Shown piece after piece: positions 1 through 6,211 of a stretch of DNA of 8,198 bases. Position 1 is the stretch's first letter. Each line of letters begins with the position of its first letter. Location of the stretch: contig JAAETV010000034.1 of NCBI GenBank assembly GCA_024227975.1, positions 1 through 8,198 on the forward strand, read 5' to 3'. The translations under genes were made by a program, and so were the position numbers. The notes below the pieces were generated by a model. The model had not been told where the DNA came from, did no database searches, and saw nothing but the letters and a program-made list of their open reading frames with translations. This DNA comes from Actinomycetes bacterium (GTDB lineage: Bacteria > Actinomycetota > Acidimicrobiia > Acidimicrobiales > SZUA-35).

Positions 1-818
1 CCCTGGCGGTACTCGAGGTGGAGGCGGCGGACGTGAGGTCGATGCTCGGCGATGGGTAGCTCAGAAAGTTCGAGTAGCTCAGCCGGATCGACGTCGATGG
101 TGAGTCGCAATGGTGAAGTGTCACCGTCGATGTCAAGCAAACAGCTGAGCCACCCCAAAGAGCAGTAGCCCTCACGCTCCAGGTAGATGTGGCGCAGCAC
201 AATCAGAGGGTCAGGGCATGGTCGGACGCCCAGTCGCCTCACCTGGTCGTGTCCTACCAGGGCTTGATGGCTCTGAAGCCGCTGCTCGGGATCCTTGGTT
301 CGGACCATGTTCAGGATGAGCTCCTGGTGGGGAACCGATAGCTGTCGGTCGGTGCAGATGATCCGACCGTCGACCAGCTGGGAATAGAGAGCGACCGCGC
401 CACTCCGTTGAGAACGGCAGATGAGCAACTCGCCGGCGGAATAGACCTTGTACACCGGGCTGCCATCGTCGTTGTCATCGATCAGGGTGAACACCAACTC
501 TGGTCGTCCGTCCGTGCCCCCATCCGATCCTTCCTGACCGCCGCAGATCTCGCTGTCCCCGTAGTGAACGGTCTCCCTGGTGTAGGCCCGGAGGTACCGG
601 ATGTCGACTGGGTTCGTGGCCAAGGCAGCAACTACCCAGAGCCCCAAGAGAATGAGCGGCAACAAAACAGCCACAGCAACGGCCTTTGCCACTGAGATGT
701 CGGTTCCGAGCAACAAGCCGGACACGAGGACCACGAACATTATCGAGAAGACGGCCGATAGGCGCCTGCGAAGTCCTCGCAGTATTCGATCTCTGAGCCA
801 CCGTTGGTTCGGATCCAT
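1..818 (-). CDS. Unrecognised membrane-anchored protein, N-terminal part (3' end beyond the window)
   Basis: Reading the minus strand from the ATG at 818 gives 272 codons without a stop to the window edge, so the gene is truncated by the window and not broken. An in-frame TAA lies two codons before this ATG, so the start cannot lie further upstream. No good Shine-Dalgarno sequence is visible. Residues 1-20 are strongly basic (RDRILRGLRRR). Two hydrophobic helices follow at about 22-38 and 42-67, separated by a very short turn. The positive-inside rule places both the N-terminus and the long remainder (from about 70) in the cytoplasm. The soluble part is mixed alpha/beta in appearance, with an acidic loop (LIDDNDDGS, 112-120) and six cysteines (92, 134, 155, 201, 219, 226). 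I recognise no family and assign no function. It is divergent from the transporter at 897, with 78 bases between them. Confidence 0.72.
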   Translation of the reverse strand, partial: MDPNQRWLRDRILRGLRRRLSAVFSIMFVVLVSGLLLGTDISVAKAVAVAVLLPLILLGLWVVAALATNPVDIRYLRAYTRETVHYGDSEICGGQEGSDGGTDGRPELVFTLIDDNDDGSPVYKVYSAGELLICRSQRSGAVALYSQLVDGRIICTDRQLSVPHQELILNMVRTKDPEQRLQSHQALVGHDQVRRLGVRPCPDPLIVLRHIYLEREGYCSLGWLSCLLDIDGDTSPLRLTIDVDPAELLELSELPIAEHRPHVRRLHLEYRQ

Positions 819-879
819 GCCTTATCTGTCGGTTACTGGCCAGCCAGTCTGAGATCACTCCACGTTTGTCTTCGATTGC

Positions 880-887
880 AGGAGGTG
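880..887 (+). promoter_or_regulatory. Ribosome binding site of the DMT transporter
   Basis: AGGAGGTG, a near-perfect Shine-Dalgarno sequence, ends nine bases before the ATG at 897. It decides the start: an upstream in-frame ATG at 804 would overlap the divergent gene and has no comparable site. Confidence 0.85.
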
Positions 888-896
888 CCCCCAACG

Positions 897-1787
897 ATGT
901 TCGGAGTCCTTCTGGCCGCTCTTTCGGCCCTCTCCTACGGCGCATCCGACTTCTCGGGCGCCGTGGCGTCGAAGAAGGCCGACTCAACCGTCGTCACCGT
1001 GGCTGCTCAGGTTGTCAGCCTCCTGACATTGCTTGCCGTGCTCCTGGTCATGCCGGCCCCAGACCGGAATCTCGTCGATCTCGGCTGGGGCGCCCTCGGT
1101 GGGATTGGCGTTGCCGTTGCCCTGGTTGCCTTCTACCGCGCCTTGGCCCAGGGACCGATGTCAACCGCAGCCGCGACGACCGCTCTGCTCAGTGCCGCCG
1201 TTCCCGTGTTCTTTGGCCTCGTGGTTGGCAACCACCCCGAGCTCCTGACCCTCGTCGGGGTCATGCTGGCGGTCCCAGCCACGGTCTCGGTGGCCGTCGG
1301 GGGCCTGAATTACCATCGCCGAACAATCGACTTCTCGCCGCGAGATCGTGCCACGAGACGAAAGGGGGTAGCCAGTACCCGTCTCCTCTCGGTCATCGCT
1401 GGCCTCGGTTTCGGTTTGTTCTTCGTCGCCCTGTCCCGTGTCTCGGGAGACTCGGGACTCTTTCCGTTGATCGGGGCGCGAGGGGCGTCGATCGCGGCCT
1501 TGGTCGGGTATCTGACCCTTCGCCGGAGTTGGACCCCCCTTCCCAGGCCAACTCGTGGCTCAGTCCTGATAGCCGGCATCTTCGATTGCGGAGCAAACAG
1601 CACCTACCTTCTCGCTCTGGATCGAGGTTCCTTCATCTGGGTTGCTGCCATCGCCTCTATGTATCCGGTCACTACTGTGCTGCTCGCTCGGCTCCGGTTG
1701 GGAGAGGCCCTCTCCCGCATCCAGATGCTCGGGCTCGCGGGCACCATGATTTCCCTAGTGCTCATCACGGTTGGCGCCGAGATCTGA
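897..1787 (+). CDS. EamA/DMT-superfamily transporter
   Basis: This is a 296-residue integral membrane protein of the drug/metabolite transporter superfamily, which moves small metabolites across the cytoplasmic membrane; the substrate cannot be read from sequence. About ten hydrophobic helices fall into two halves (roughly 1-135 and 165-296), separated by a basic hydrophilic loop near 138-163 (HRRTIDF...RATRRKG). Each half has the EamA character: an N-terminal helix with small residues (LSALSYGASDFSGAVA) and, near the end of repeat two, the pattern LGEALSRIQMLGLAGTMISLV, which matches the usual glutamate followed by Q..G at the start of the last helix. The length is normal for the family. The start at 897 is chosen for its strong ribosome binding site. 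The next gene lies 87 bases downstream on the same strand, so co-transcription with the cyclic di-GMP protein is possible but unproven. Confidence 0.88.
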   Translation: MFGVLLAALSALSYGASDFSGAVASKKADSTVVTVAAQVVSLLTLLAVLLVMPAPDRNLVDLGWGALGGIGVAVALVAFYRALAQGPMSTAAATTALLSAAVPVFFGLVVGNHPELLTLVGVMLAVPATVSVAVGGLNYHRRTIDFSPRDRATRRKGVASTRLLSVIAGLGFGLFFVALSRVSGDSGLFPLIGARGASIAALVGYLTLRRSWTPLPRPTRGSVLIAGIFDCGANSTYLLALDRGSFIWVAAIASMYPVTTVLLARLRLGEALSRIQMLGLAGTMISLVLITVGAEI

Positions 1788-1803
1788 TCTATTGAACCTA
1801 GGT

Positions 1804-1817
1804 CGGAGTGCCCTCCG
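1804..1817 (+). other. Small hairpin after the transporter gene
   Basis: CGGAG, loop TGCC, CTCCG: a perfect five-pair stem with a four-base loop, starting 17 bases after the transporter stop. It has no T-run, so it is at most a weak terminator or a pause between the transporter and the large gene at 1875. The rest of 1788-1874 shows nothing else I can name. Confidence 0.3.
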
Positions 1818-1874
1818 TGGTTCTCGTGGCGGTCAATCACTCATGTAGACGCTTCAAGCTCCGATGCTCTTCCC

Positions 1875-4800
1875 ATGGACAAGCTTTGGAGAGCCTGGCT
1901 TGCCGCTTCAGCGGCGGTAGCAGCGTTCTACTTCGTCGTCGACAACACACCCGAGTCCAAGCTGGTCCTCTACAACGGTGTCGGGCTGATCTCCATCATC
2001 ATGGTGGTGGTCGGCATCAGGGCCAACGGCGCCAGGCCTCGCCCGCCCTGGCTCTGGTTTGTGGCCGGGCTCTCGTCGTTTCTCATCGCCGACGTCATCT
2101 ACTACGTCCTAGAACTGCAACACCCAGAAGGACCCCCATTTCCGAACCTCGCCGATGGCTTCTATCTCGGCATGTATCCGGCCATGATCGTCGGTCTCAC
2201 GAAGCTGGTGCGACACGTCGCCCCAGGACGAGACAAGGCCAGCTTCATCGATGCGGCTGTGGTGGGAACGGCCATGTTCGGGATCATGTGGGTGCTGTTC
2301 GTCGACGATGTCTTGAGTAGCGGGGCCGGCATCAACTCCGCCCTCATCGTCTCTCTCGCCTACCCGGTGATGGACGTGGCGCTGTTGGCTGTTGCCGCCC
2401 GACTTGTCGTTACGGTCCACCTGAAGCACTTGCCGTTTGCCTTCATCGTAGGAGCGATCGGTTCACTGGCTATCGCCGACACGGCCTATCAGATCAAGCT
2501 CGGAAACGGCTCCTTCGCCACGGGCCAGTTCCCTGATGCCTTCTGGCTTGCCTTCTATGTGGGGTTCGCCCTAGCTGCCCTCCATCCCAATGCCTCGCGG
2601 AAGGCGCCGCGAAATGACGAGGTGGGCCGCTTGAGCGGGACCCAGCTTGCCATCATGTTTTTTGCCACCCTCGCGGTTCCTGTCGTCGACCTCTTCTTCG
2701 GCCGACCCGAAGATCGCATGGTGACCATCGTCGCCTCGGCTCTGCTCTTCCTTCTCATCCTGGTGCGAGTCTTTGCCCTGATGAAGACGGTCGAAATGGG
2801 CCGTGATCAGCTCCGCCATGAGGCGGAGCACGACGCACTGACCGGTTTGGCCAATCGAGTCCTGTTCTCGAAGCGAACCGCCGAGGCCCTCGCCCCGGAG
2901 CTCAGTGGCAAGTCAGCCGTTCTCTTCATTGATCTCGACGATTTCAAGACCGTCAACGACAGCCTCGGGCATGAGGCCGGTGACCGGCTTCTCGCCGAGG
3001 TGGCCGTTCGGCTCCGCCGTTGCGTCGGCAGCAATGCCACCGTCGCTCGTTTTGGAGGAGACGAGTTCGCCATCCTCATCGACCAGATGGGTAGCCGCCG
3101 TGACGTGGTCAATGTGGCCCGCCAGGTCTTGGAGCTCCTCAACGATCCGATTGATCTCGGCGCTCGGGTCGTTAGGGCCCCTGCCAGCATCGGAATCGCC
3201 CTTCAGAAAGGCGATACCACCGATGTTGATTCGCTTCTGCGCAACGCTGACGTTGCCATGTACCTGTCAAAGGCACGTGGAAAGGGACGATTCGAGTTCT
3301 TCGAAGCGACGATGCACGAGGAAGCGGTCGAACGGCTGGATCTGAAGGCGGATCTGCAGCGAGCCCTTGACAATGGGGAGTTCGTACTCAATTATCAGCC
3401 GGTCTTCAACCTCGAGACCGGGCGGGTCGCCTTGGTCGAGGCACTGATCCGGTGGCAGCACCCGACGAGAGGAATGATCCAGCCTGATCGTTTCATCCCG
3501 CTCGCTGAGGAAAGTGGTCGGATCGTTGAGATCGGACATTGGGTCCTTCAGGAAGCCTGTAGTCAGGCCCGCCAGTGGCAGGACATCGATGGCTACGAAG
3601 AGCTTGGGATCACAGTCAATCTGTCGATGCGGCAGCTCCAGGACAACACACTGCTGAATAGTCTCACCAACGCACTCCGGGACTCTGGGCTGTCGGCATC
3701 GAGTCTGGTACTCGAGATCACTGAGTCGATGCTTGCCAGTGACCCCGATCACGGTGCCAGTGTCTTGAGCCAGCTCAAGACGATCGGGGTGAAGCTGGCG
3801 ATCGATGACTTCGGTACGGGCTACTCATCGCTGAGCTACCTGCGTTCGTTCCCCGTGGACGCCATCAAGATAGACCGGTCCTTCATCGGAGAGTTGCACC
3901 ACTCCTCGACGTCCAATGCGCTCATCGACGCCGTGGTGAATCTGGCAGGAGCCCTCGGTGCTTACACCGTTGCTGAGGGGATCGAGCACAGTGATCAGGC
4001 CAGTCAGCTTCGCAAGCTCGGTTGCGACCATGGCCAAGGGTTCTACTACTGCAGGCCAGTCAGCGCATCGGCTCTCAGCACGCTGCTCAGGCAACACCGC
4101 GGAGATGAGGACGAACCTCTGGACTCCTGGCGCCGGTCATCACAGCTGGTTCAGAAGCGCTCATTTGATGTGACCGTTCGTGATGGACTGCCGGCGATCC
4201 AGTCGGTGGCAGCCGACATCGAACAGCTTGGTCGAGATATGGCGGTGCCAGTGATGGGCACTTGGCCCTGGTTGCGTCAGTGGGCCGACTCGTTCTCCAA
4301 CTGGTCGCCGATGCTGATCGAGGTCAGGGCCGCTGATACCGGTCTACTGGTGGCCACGGCCAATCTGGCCCGCATCGACCGGGCGCAGGGGTCGGCAATC
4401 GTGGCCATGGGCCACGGAAGCTCCCTCTACACCGCCCTTTTGGCTAGAGACGATGCCGCCGCAAACGCGTTGGCCCACGCGGTGGCCGACACCCTGAACG
4501 ATATGCCAGACGCATGGTCACTGGAGCTCGAGCAGGTCCATGAGCTCGACCCCGCGGTGAGCCAACTCGTCGAACTTCTCGATCATGCCCAGGTGCTACC
4601 CGAACTGAGGGTGCCCCGAGTGGTATTCGCGTCCGCCCACACCGTCGATGACGTACTCAGCAAGAGTATGCGCAAGCAGCTCCGCCGGGCCCGCAATCGG
4701 ATCGACAACGAAGGCATCGGCCTGACCATTGGCTTCGACCGAGGCGATGCCGTGAGTACCCAGTTGATCGATGAAGTCGAGGCGGTTCACGTCTCACGTG

Positions 4801-5222
4801 ACCGTGATGCGCGGCGGAGGTCTGATCTCGATCGCCCGTCAGAACGTGACTTCTGGCGGCGAGTGGTTGAGGCAAACGGGGCCGACTGGGAAGTTGAGAT
4901 AGCCTCCCTCCGGCTCGACGGTGAACTGGCGGCCTATGTCGTCGCACTGCTCGACGGCGACACCTACCGTGTCTACGACGGTCGCATGAGTACGGCTCAC
5001 CAGGAGTACTCACCCGGCCGACTCGTTGAAGCGGCCGCACTCAGCCGGGCCATGGGCGACCAGCGATTCACGGTCCTCGACTGGATGTCGGGGGTGGCGG
5101 CAGAGAAGTTGCTCACCACCAACATCGCTGAAGGGCGAGTGCGCCTGGTCGCCACGTCAGGTAGCCGCTACCTGAGCATACCCAAAGACGCGCGGGACCT
5201 GAAGAGCACCGCCGACGCCTGA
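1875..5222 (+). CDS. Membrane GGDEF-EAL protein fused to a CelD/FemAB-like GNAT acyltransferase
   Basis: This 1115-residue protein combines cyclic di-GMP synthesis and hydrolysis with a putative acyl- or aminoacyltransferase. Residues 1-303 hold about ten membrane helices, followed by a short charged linker. The GGDEF domain (about 315-475) has D353-L-D-D-F, NDSLGH and G394-G-D-E-F398, so cyclase activity is expected; the inhibitory RxxD site is absent (GSNA at 385-388). The EAL domain (about 497-740) keeps E522-A-L, N582, E614, D644/D645, K665, E701 and Q721, so phosphodiesterase activity is expected. From about 765 to 1105 comes a tandem GNAT-like module: TWPWLRQW (796-803), then SKSMRKQLRRARNR (929-942), SPG (1046-1048) and LDWMSG (1068-1073) with K1078, matching Acetyltransf_6 (PF13480) of CelD/FemAB proteins. 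These modify glycans, lipids or peptidoglycan precursors; the acceptor here is unknown. No ribosome binding site precedes the ATG, and no other in-frame start lies between 1788 and 1875. The frame is unbroken throughout. Confidence 0.88.
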   Translation: MDKLWRAWLAASAAVAAFYFVVDNTPESKLVLYNGVGLISIIMVVVGIRANGARPRPPWLWFVAGLSSFLIADVIYYVLELQHPEGPPFPNLADGFYLGMYPAMIVGLTKLVRHVAPGRDKASFIDAAVVGTAMFGIMWVLFVDDVLSSGAGINSALIVSLAYPVMDVALLAVAARLVVTVHLKHLPFAFIVGAIGSLAIADTAYQIKLGNGSFATGQFPDAFWLAFYVGFALAALHPNASRKAPRNDEVGRLSGTQLAIMFFATLAVPVVDLFFGRPEDRMVTIVASALLFLLILVRVFALMKTVEMGRDQLRHEAEHDALTGLANRVLFSKRTAEALAPELSGKSAVLFIDLDDFKTVNDSLGHEAGDRLLAEVAVRLRRCVGSNATVARFGGDEFAILIDQMGSRRDVVNVARQVLELLNDPIDLGARVVRAPASIGIALQKGDTTDVDSLLRNADVAMYLSKARGKGRFEFFEATMHEEAVERLDLKADLQRALDNGEFVLNYQPVFNLETGRVALVEALIRWQHPTRGMIQPDRFIPLAEESGRIVEIGHWVLQEACSQARQWQDIDGYEELGITVNLSMRQLQDNTLLNSLTNALRDSGLSASSLVLEITESMLASDPDHGASVLSQLKTIGVKLAIDDFGTGYSSLSYLRSFPVDAIKIDRSFIGELHHSSTSNALIDAVVNLAGALGAYTVAEGIEHSDQASQLRKLGCDHGQGFYYCRPVSASALSTLLRQHRGDEDEPLDSWRRSSQLVQKRSFDVTVRDGLPAIQSVAADIEQLGRDMAVPVMGTWPWLRQWADSFSNWSPMLIEVRAADTGLLVATANLARIDRAQGSAIVAMGHGSSLYTALLARDDAAANALAHAVADTLNDMPDAWSLELEQVHELDPAVSQLVELLDHAQVLPELRVPRVVFASAHTVDDVLSKSMRKQLRRARNRIDNEGIGLTIGFDRGDAVSTQLIDEVEAVHVSRDRDARRRSDLDRPSERDFWRRVVEANGADWEVEIASLRLDGELAAYVVALLDGDTYRVYDGRMSTAHQEYSPGRLVEAAALSRAMGDQRFTVLDWMSGVAAEKLLTTNIAEGRVRLVATSGSRYLSIPKDARDLKSTADA

Positions 5223-5236
5223 TCGGTTCGACAGAC

Positions 5237-5257
5237 GGCACCGGCGCTCCGGATGCC
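5237..5257 (+). terminator. Probable terminator hairpin of the GGDEF-EAL-GNAT gene
   Basis: GGCACCGG, loop CGCT, CCGG(A)TGCC: an eight-pair GC-rich stem with one bulged A, beginning 15 bases after the stop codon. The bases after it (AATCGTTT) are only slightly T-rich, so it is an imperfect intrinsic terminator, as is common in GC-rich actinobacteria. Confidence 0.5.
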
Positions 5258-5279
5258 AATCGTTTCCCTGCCGGTCGAT

Positions 5280-5294
5280 ATCTCGCTTCGAGAT
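5280..5294. other. Second hairpin between convergent genes
   Basis: ATCTCG, loop CTT, CGAGAT: a perfect six-pair stem lying between the end of the large plus-strand gene and the end of the minus-strand tetR gene (stop at 5365). It could help end transcription from either side. It has no T-run on either strand. Confidence 0.35.
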
Positions 5295-5364
5295 GACGGG
5301 CTCGGGGTTGAGCACGGGGCCAGATCGAGGTCAGTGGCTCCTGTTCGGGTCGGCCCATCGGAGA

Positions 5365-6063
5365 CTACGGCGTCATCCCCATGGAGATGGCGACCCGGTC
5401 GACCTGGTGAGTGAAGAGGGCGTCGACGTCATCGAACATGTTGGTGTAGCGGCCAAACACTTCGAAGCTGACCATACCGAAGAGGAGGGCCCAGGCGCTG
5501 GTAGCGGCCATGAACCGCTGGTGGTTGAGCTCCACCTCTTCCGAGTCGAGCAATCGCGAGATCTGCTCGGCCAAGTGCTTGGGGATGGCGACCTGGTCGG
5601 GGACCGGGACGCCAGCCTGATCGAGAGCGACGCAGATGGTGCCCAATTGGCGGAAGACGCGGGTGGCGGGATCGACAGTGTCATGGGGGGCGGCATAGCC
5701 AGGCACCGGGGTTCCGTAGATGAGGGCATACATCTGGGGGTTGGACCTGGCCCAAGCCCGGGCTGAGTTGGCCAGGGCCCGCCACTGGCAGAGTGGGTCG
5801 CTCCTGGCTGCTTCGAGCCCAGCATCGCAGGCGTCGCCGAGCTCGTCGTAGGCCACGATGATCAGCTGGGTCAGGAGGGCATCTCGGTCGGGGAAGTAGC
5901 GGTAGAGAGCGGAGGAGGCCATGCCCAACTCTCGGGCCACTGCCCGAAGCGACAGCTGCCCCGGCCCGACCTCGGCCACCTGGCGGCGGGCGGTGGCGAG
6001 GATCTCGGCCGTGATCTCGGTGCGGGCTCGCTGGCGGGCAGTCCGGGGTGCGCTGGTCGGCAT
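5365..6063 (-). CDS. TetR-family transcriptional regulator with WHG-type C-terminal domain
   Basis: This is a 232-residue DNA-binding repressor, normal for TetR. The N-terminus has the family helix-turn-helix, LSLRAVARELGMASSALYRYF at about 37-57, followed by PDRDALL. The C-terminal ligand and dimer domain resembles PF13305 (TetR_C_33/WHG): WARSNPQMYALIYGTPVPGY (104-123) and WALLFGMVSFEVFG (191-204). The usual WxxxHG signature reads W191-A-L-L-F-G196, so histidine is replaced by phenylalanine. The start at 6063 is preferred: the open frame reaches back to an ATG at 6258, but that would overlap the divergent gene by 47 bases. The nearest promoter-like sequence also puts transcription start at or beside the A of this ATG, implying a leaderless message. 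It is divergent from the dehydrogenase at 6212, the usual arrangement of a TetR repressor and its target. The ligand is unknown. Confidence 0.88.
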   Translation of the reverse strand: MPTSAPRTARQRARTEITAEILATARRQVAEVGPGQLSLRAVARELGMASSALYRYFPDRDALLTQLIIVAYDELGDACDAGLEAARSDPLCQWRALANSARAWARSNPQMYALIYGTPVPGYAAPHDTVDPATRVFRQLGTICVALDQAGVPVPDQVAIPKHLAEQISRLLDSEEVELNHQRFMAATSAWALLFGMVSFEVFGRYTNMFDDVDALFTHQVDRVAISMGMTP

Positions 6064-6069
6064 CGGGCC

Positions 6070-6098
6070 ATTGTGTCCCGTTTCGAGAGCAATGACAA
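6070..6098 (-). promoter_or_regulatory. Predicted promoter of tetR (leaderless)
   Basis: On the minus strand, TTGTCA (6098-6093) matches five of six bases of the -35 consensus. CACAAT (6075-6070) matches four of six of the -10. The spacer is exactly 17 bases. Six bases separate the -10 from the ATG at 6063, so transcription would begin at or within a base or two of the start codon. This agrees with the absence of a Shine-Dalgarno sequence. Confidence 0.5.
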
Positions 6099-6159
6099 TA
6101 ATCGAGAGCACCGCTCTTGTTCTTCGGATCCGGCTGTGCCATAGTGACAAGTGAGAGCA
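6083..6159 (+). repeat. Three copies of GAGAGCA in the tetR/dehydrogenase control region
   Basis: TCGAGAGCA occurs at 6083-6091 and 6102-6110, with starts 19 bases apart. GAGAGCA recurs at 6153-6159. The second copy is half of an imperfect inverted repeat, GAGAGC-acc-GCTCTT (6104-6118). The first copy sits in the spacer of the tetR promoter, the second just before the -35 of the dehydrogenase promoter, and the third at its expected transcription start. They may be regulator contacts; a short low-complexity coincidence is possible. Confidence 0.35.
6117..6145 (+). promoter_or_regulatory. Predicted promoter of the dehydrogenase gene
   Basis: TTGTTC (6117-6122) and CATAGT (6140-6145) are separated by exactly 17 bases, matching three and four of six consensus positions. 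Transcription would start near 6152, giving a leader of about 60 bases that carries the ribosome binding site. The match is moderate. Confidence 0.4.
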
Positions 6160-6160
6160 G

Positions 6161-6178
6161 TGATCTCGAATCAGATCA
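6161..6178 (+). promoter_or_regulatory. Candidate TetR operator: 18-base palindrome
   Basis: TGATCT-CGAATC-AGATCA: perfect six-base arms around a six-base centre, in the region between the divergent tetR and dehydrogenase genes. It lies just downstream of the predicted dehydrogenase transcription start and 33 bases before its ATG, where a bound repressor would block transcription. The length and symmetry suit a TetR dimer. Confidence 0.5.
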
Positions 6179-6198
6179 ACAGTCTCTACCTGTCCCCC

Positions 6199-6206
6199 AA
6201 GGAGGG
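6199..6206 (+). promoter_or_regulatory. Ribosome binding site of the dehydrogenase
   Basis: AAGGAGGG ends five bases before the ATG at 6212 and is a strong Shine-Dalgarno match that fixes this start. Confidence 0.8.
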
Positions 6207-6211
6207 CTCTC

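Noticed and set aside
836..843. CTGGCCAG palindrome between the divergent left-edge gene and the transporter
   Set aside because: Only eight bases long, expected by chance in GC-rich DNA, with no clear promoter next to it.
804..896. Upstream in-frame ATG at 804 as the transporter start
   Set aside because: It lacks a ribosome binding site, adds a non-hydrophobic tail and overlaps the divergent gene start at 818; the ATG at 897 has a near-perfect site.
408..987. Open frames opposite or out of phase with the left-edge gene and the transporter start
   Set aside because: Their translations are rich in R, S and P and lack domain features; the left-edge minus frame explains the region better.
2109..5040. 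Several open frames of 60-160 codons overlapping the large gene on both strands
   Set aside because: All lie inside a long gene with recognisable domains, and their proteins look like frame shadows of GC-rich coding DNA.
5293..5766. 157-codon plus-strand frame over the tetR gene
   Set aside because: It is the complement of tetR, whose helix-turn-helix and C-terminal domain are clear; its low-complexity G/V/D-rich protein has no family features.
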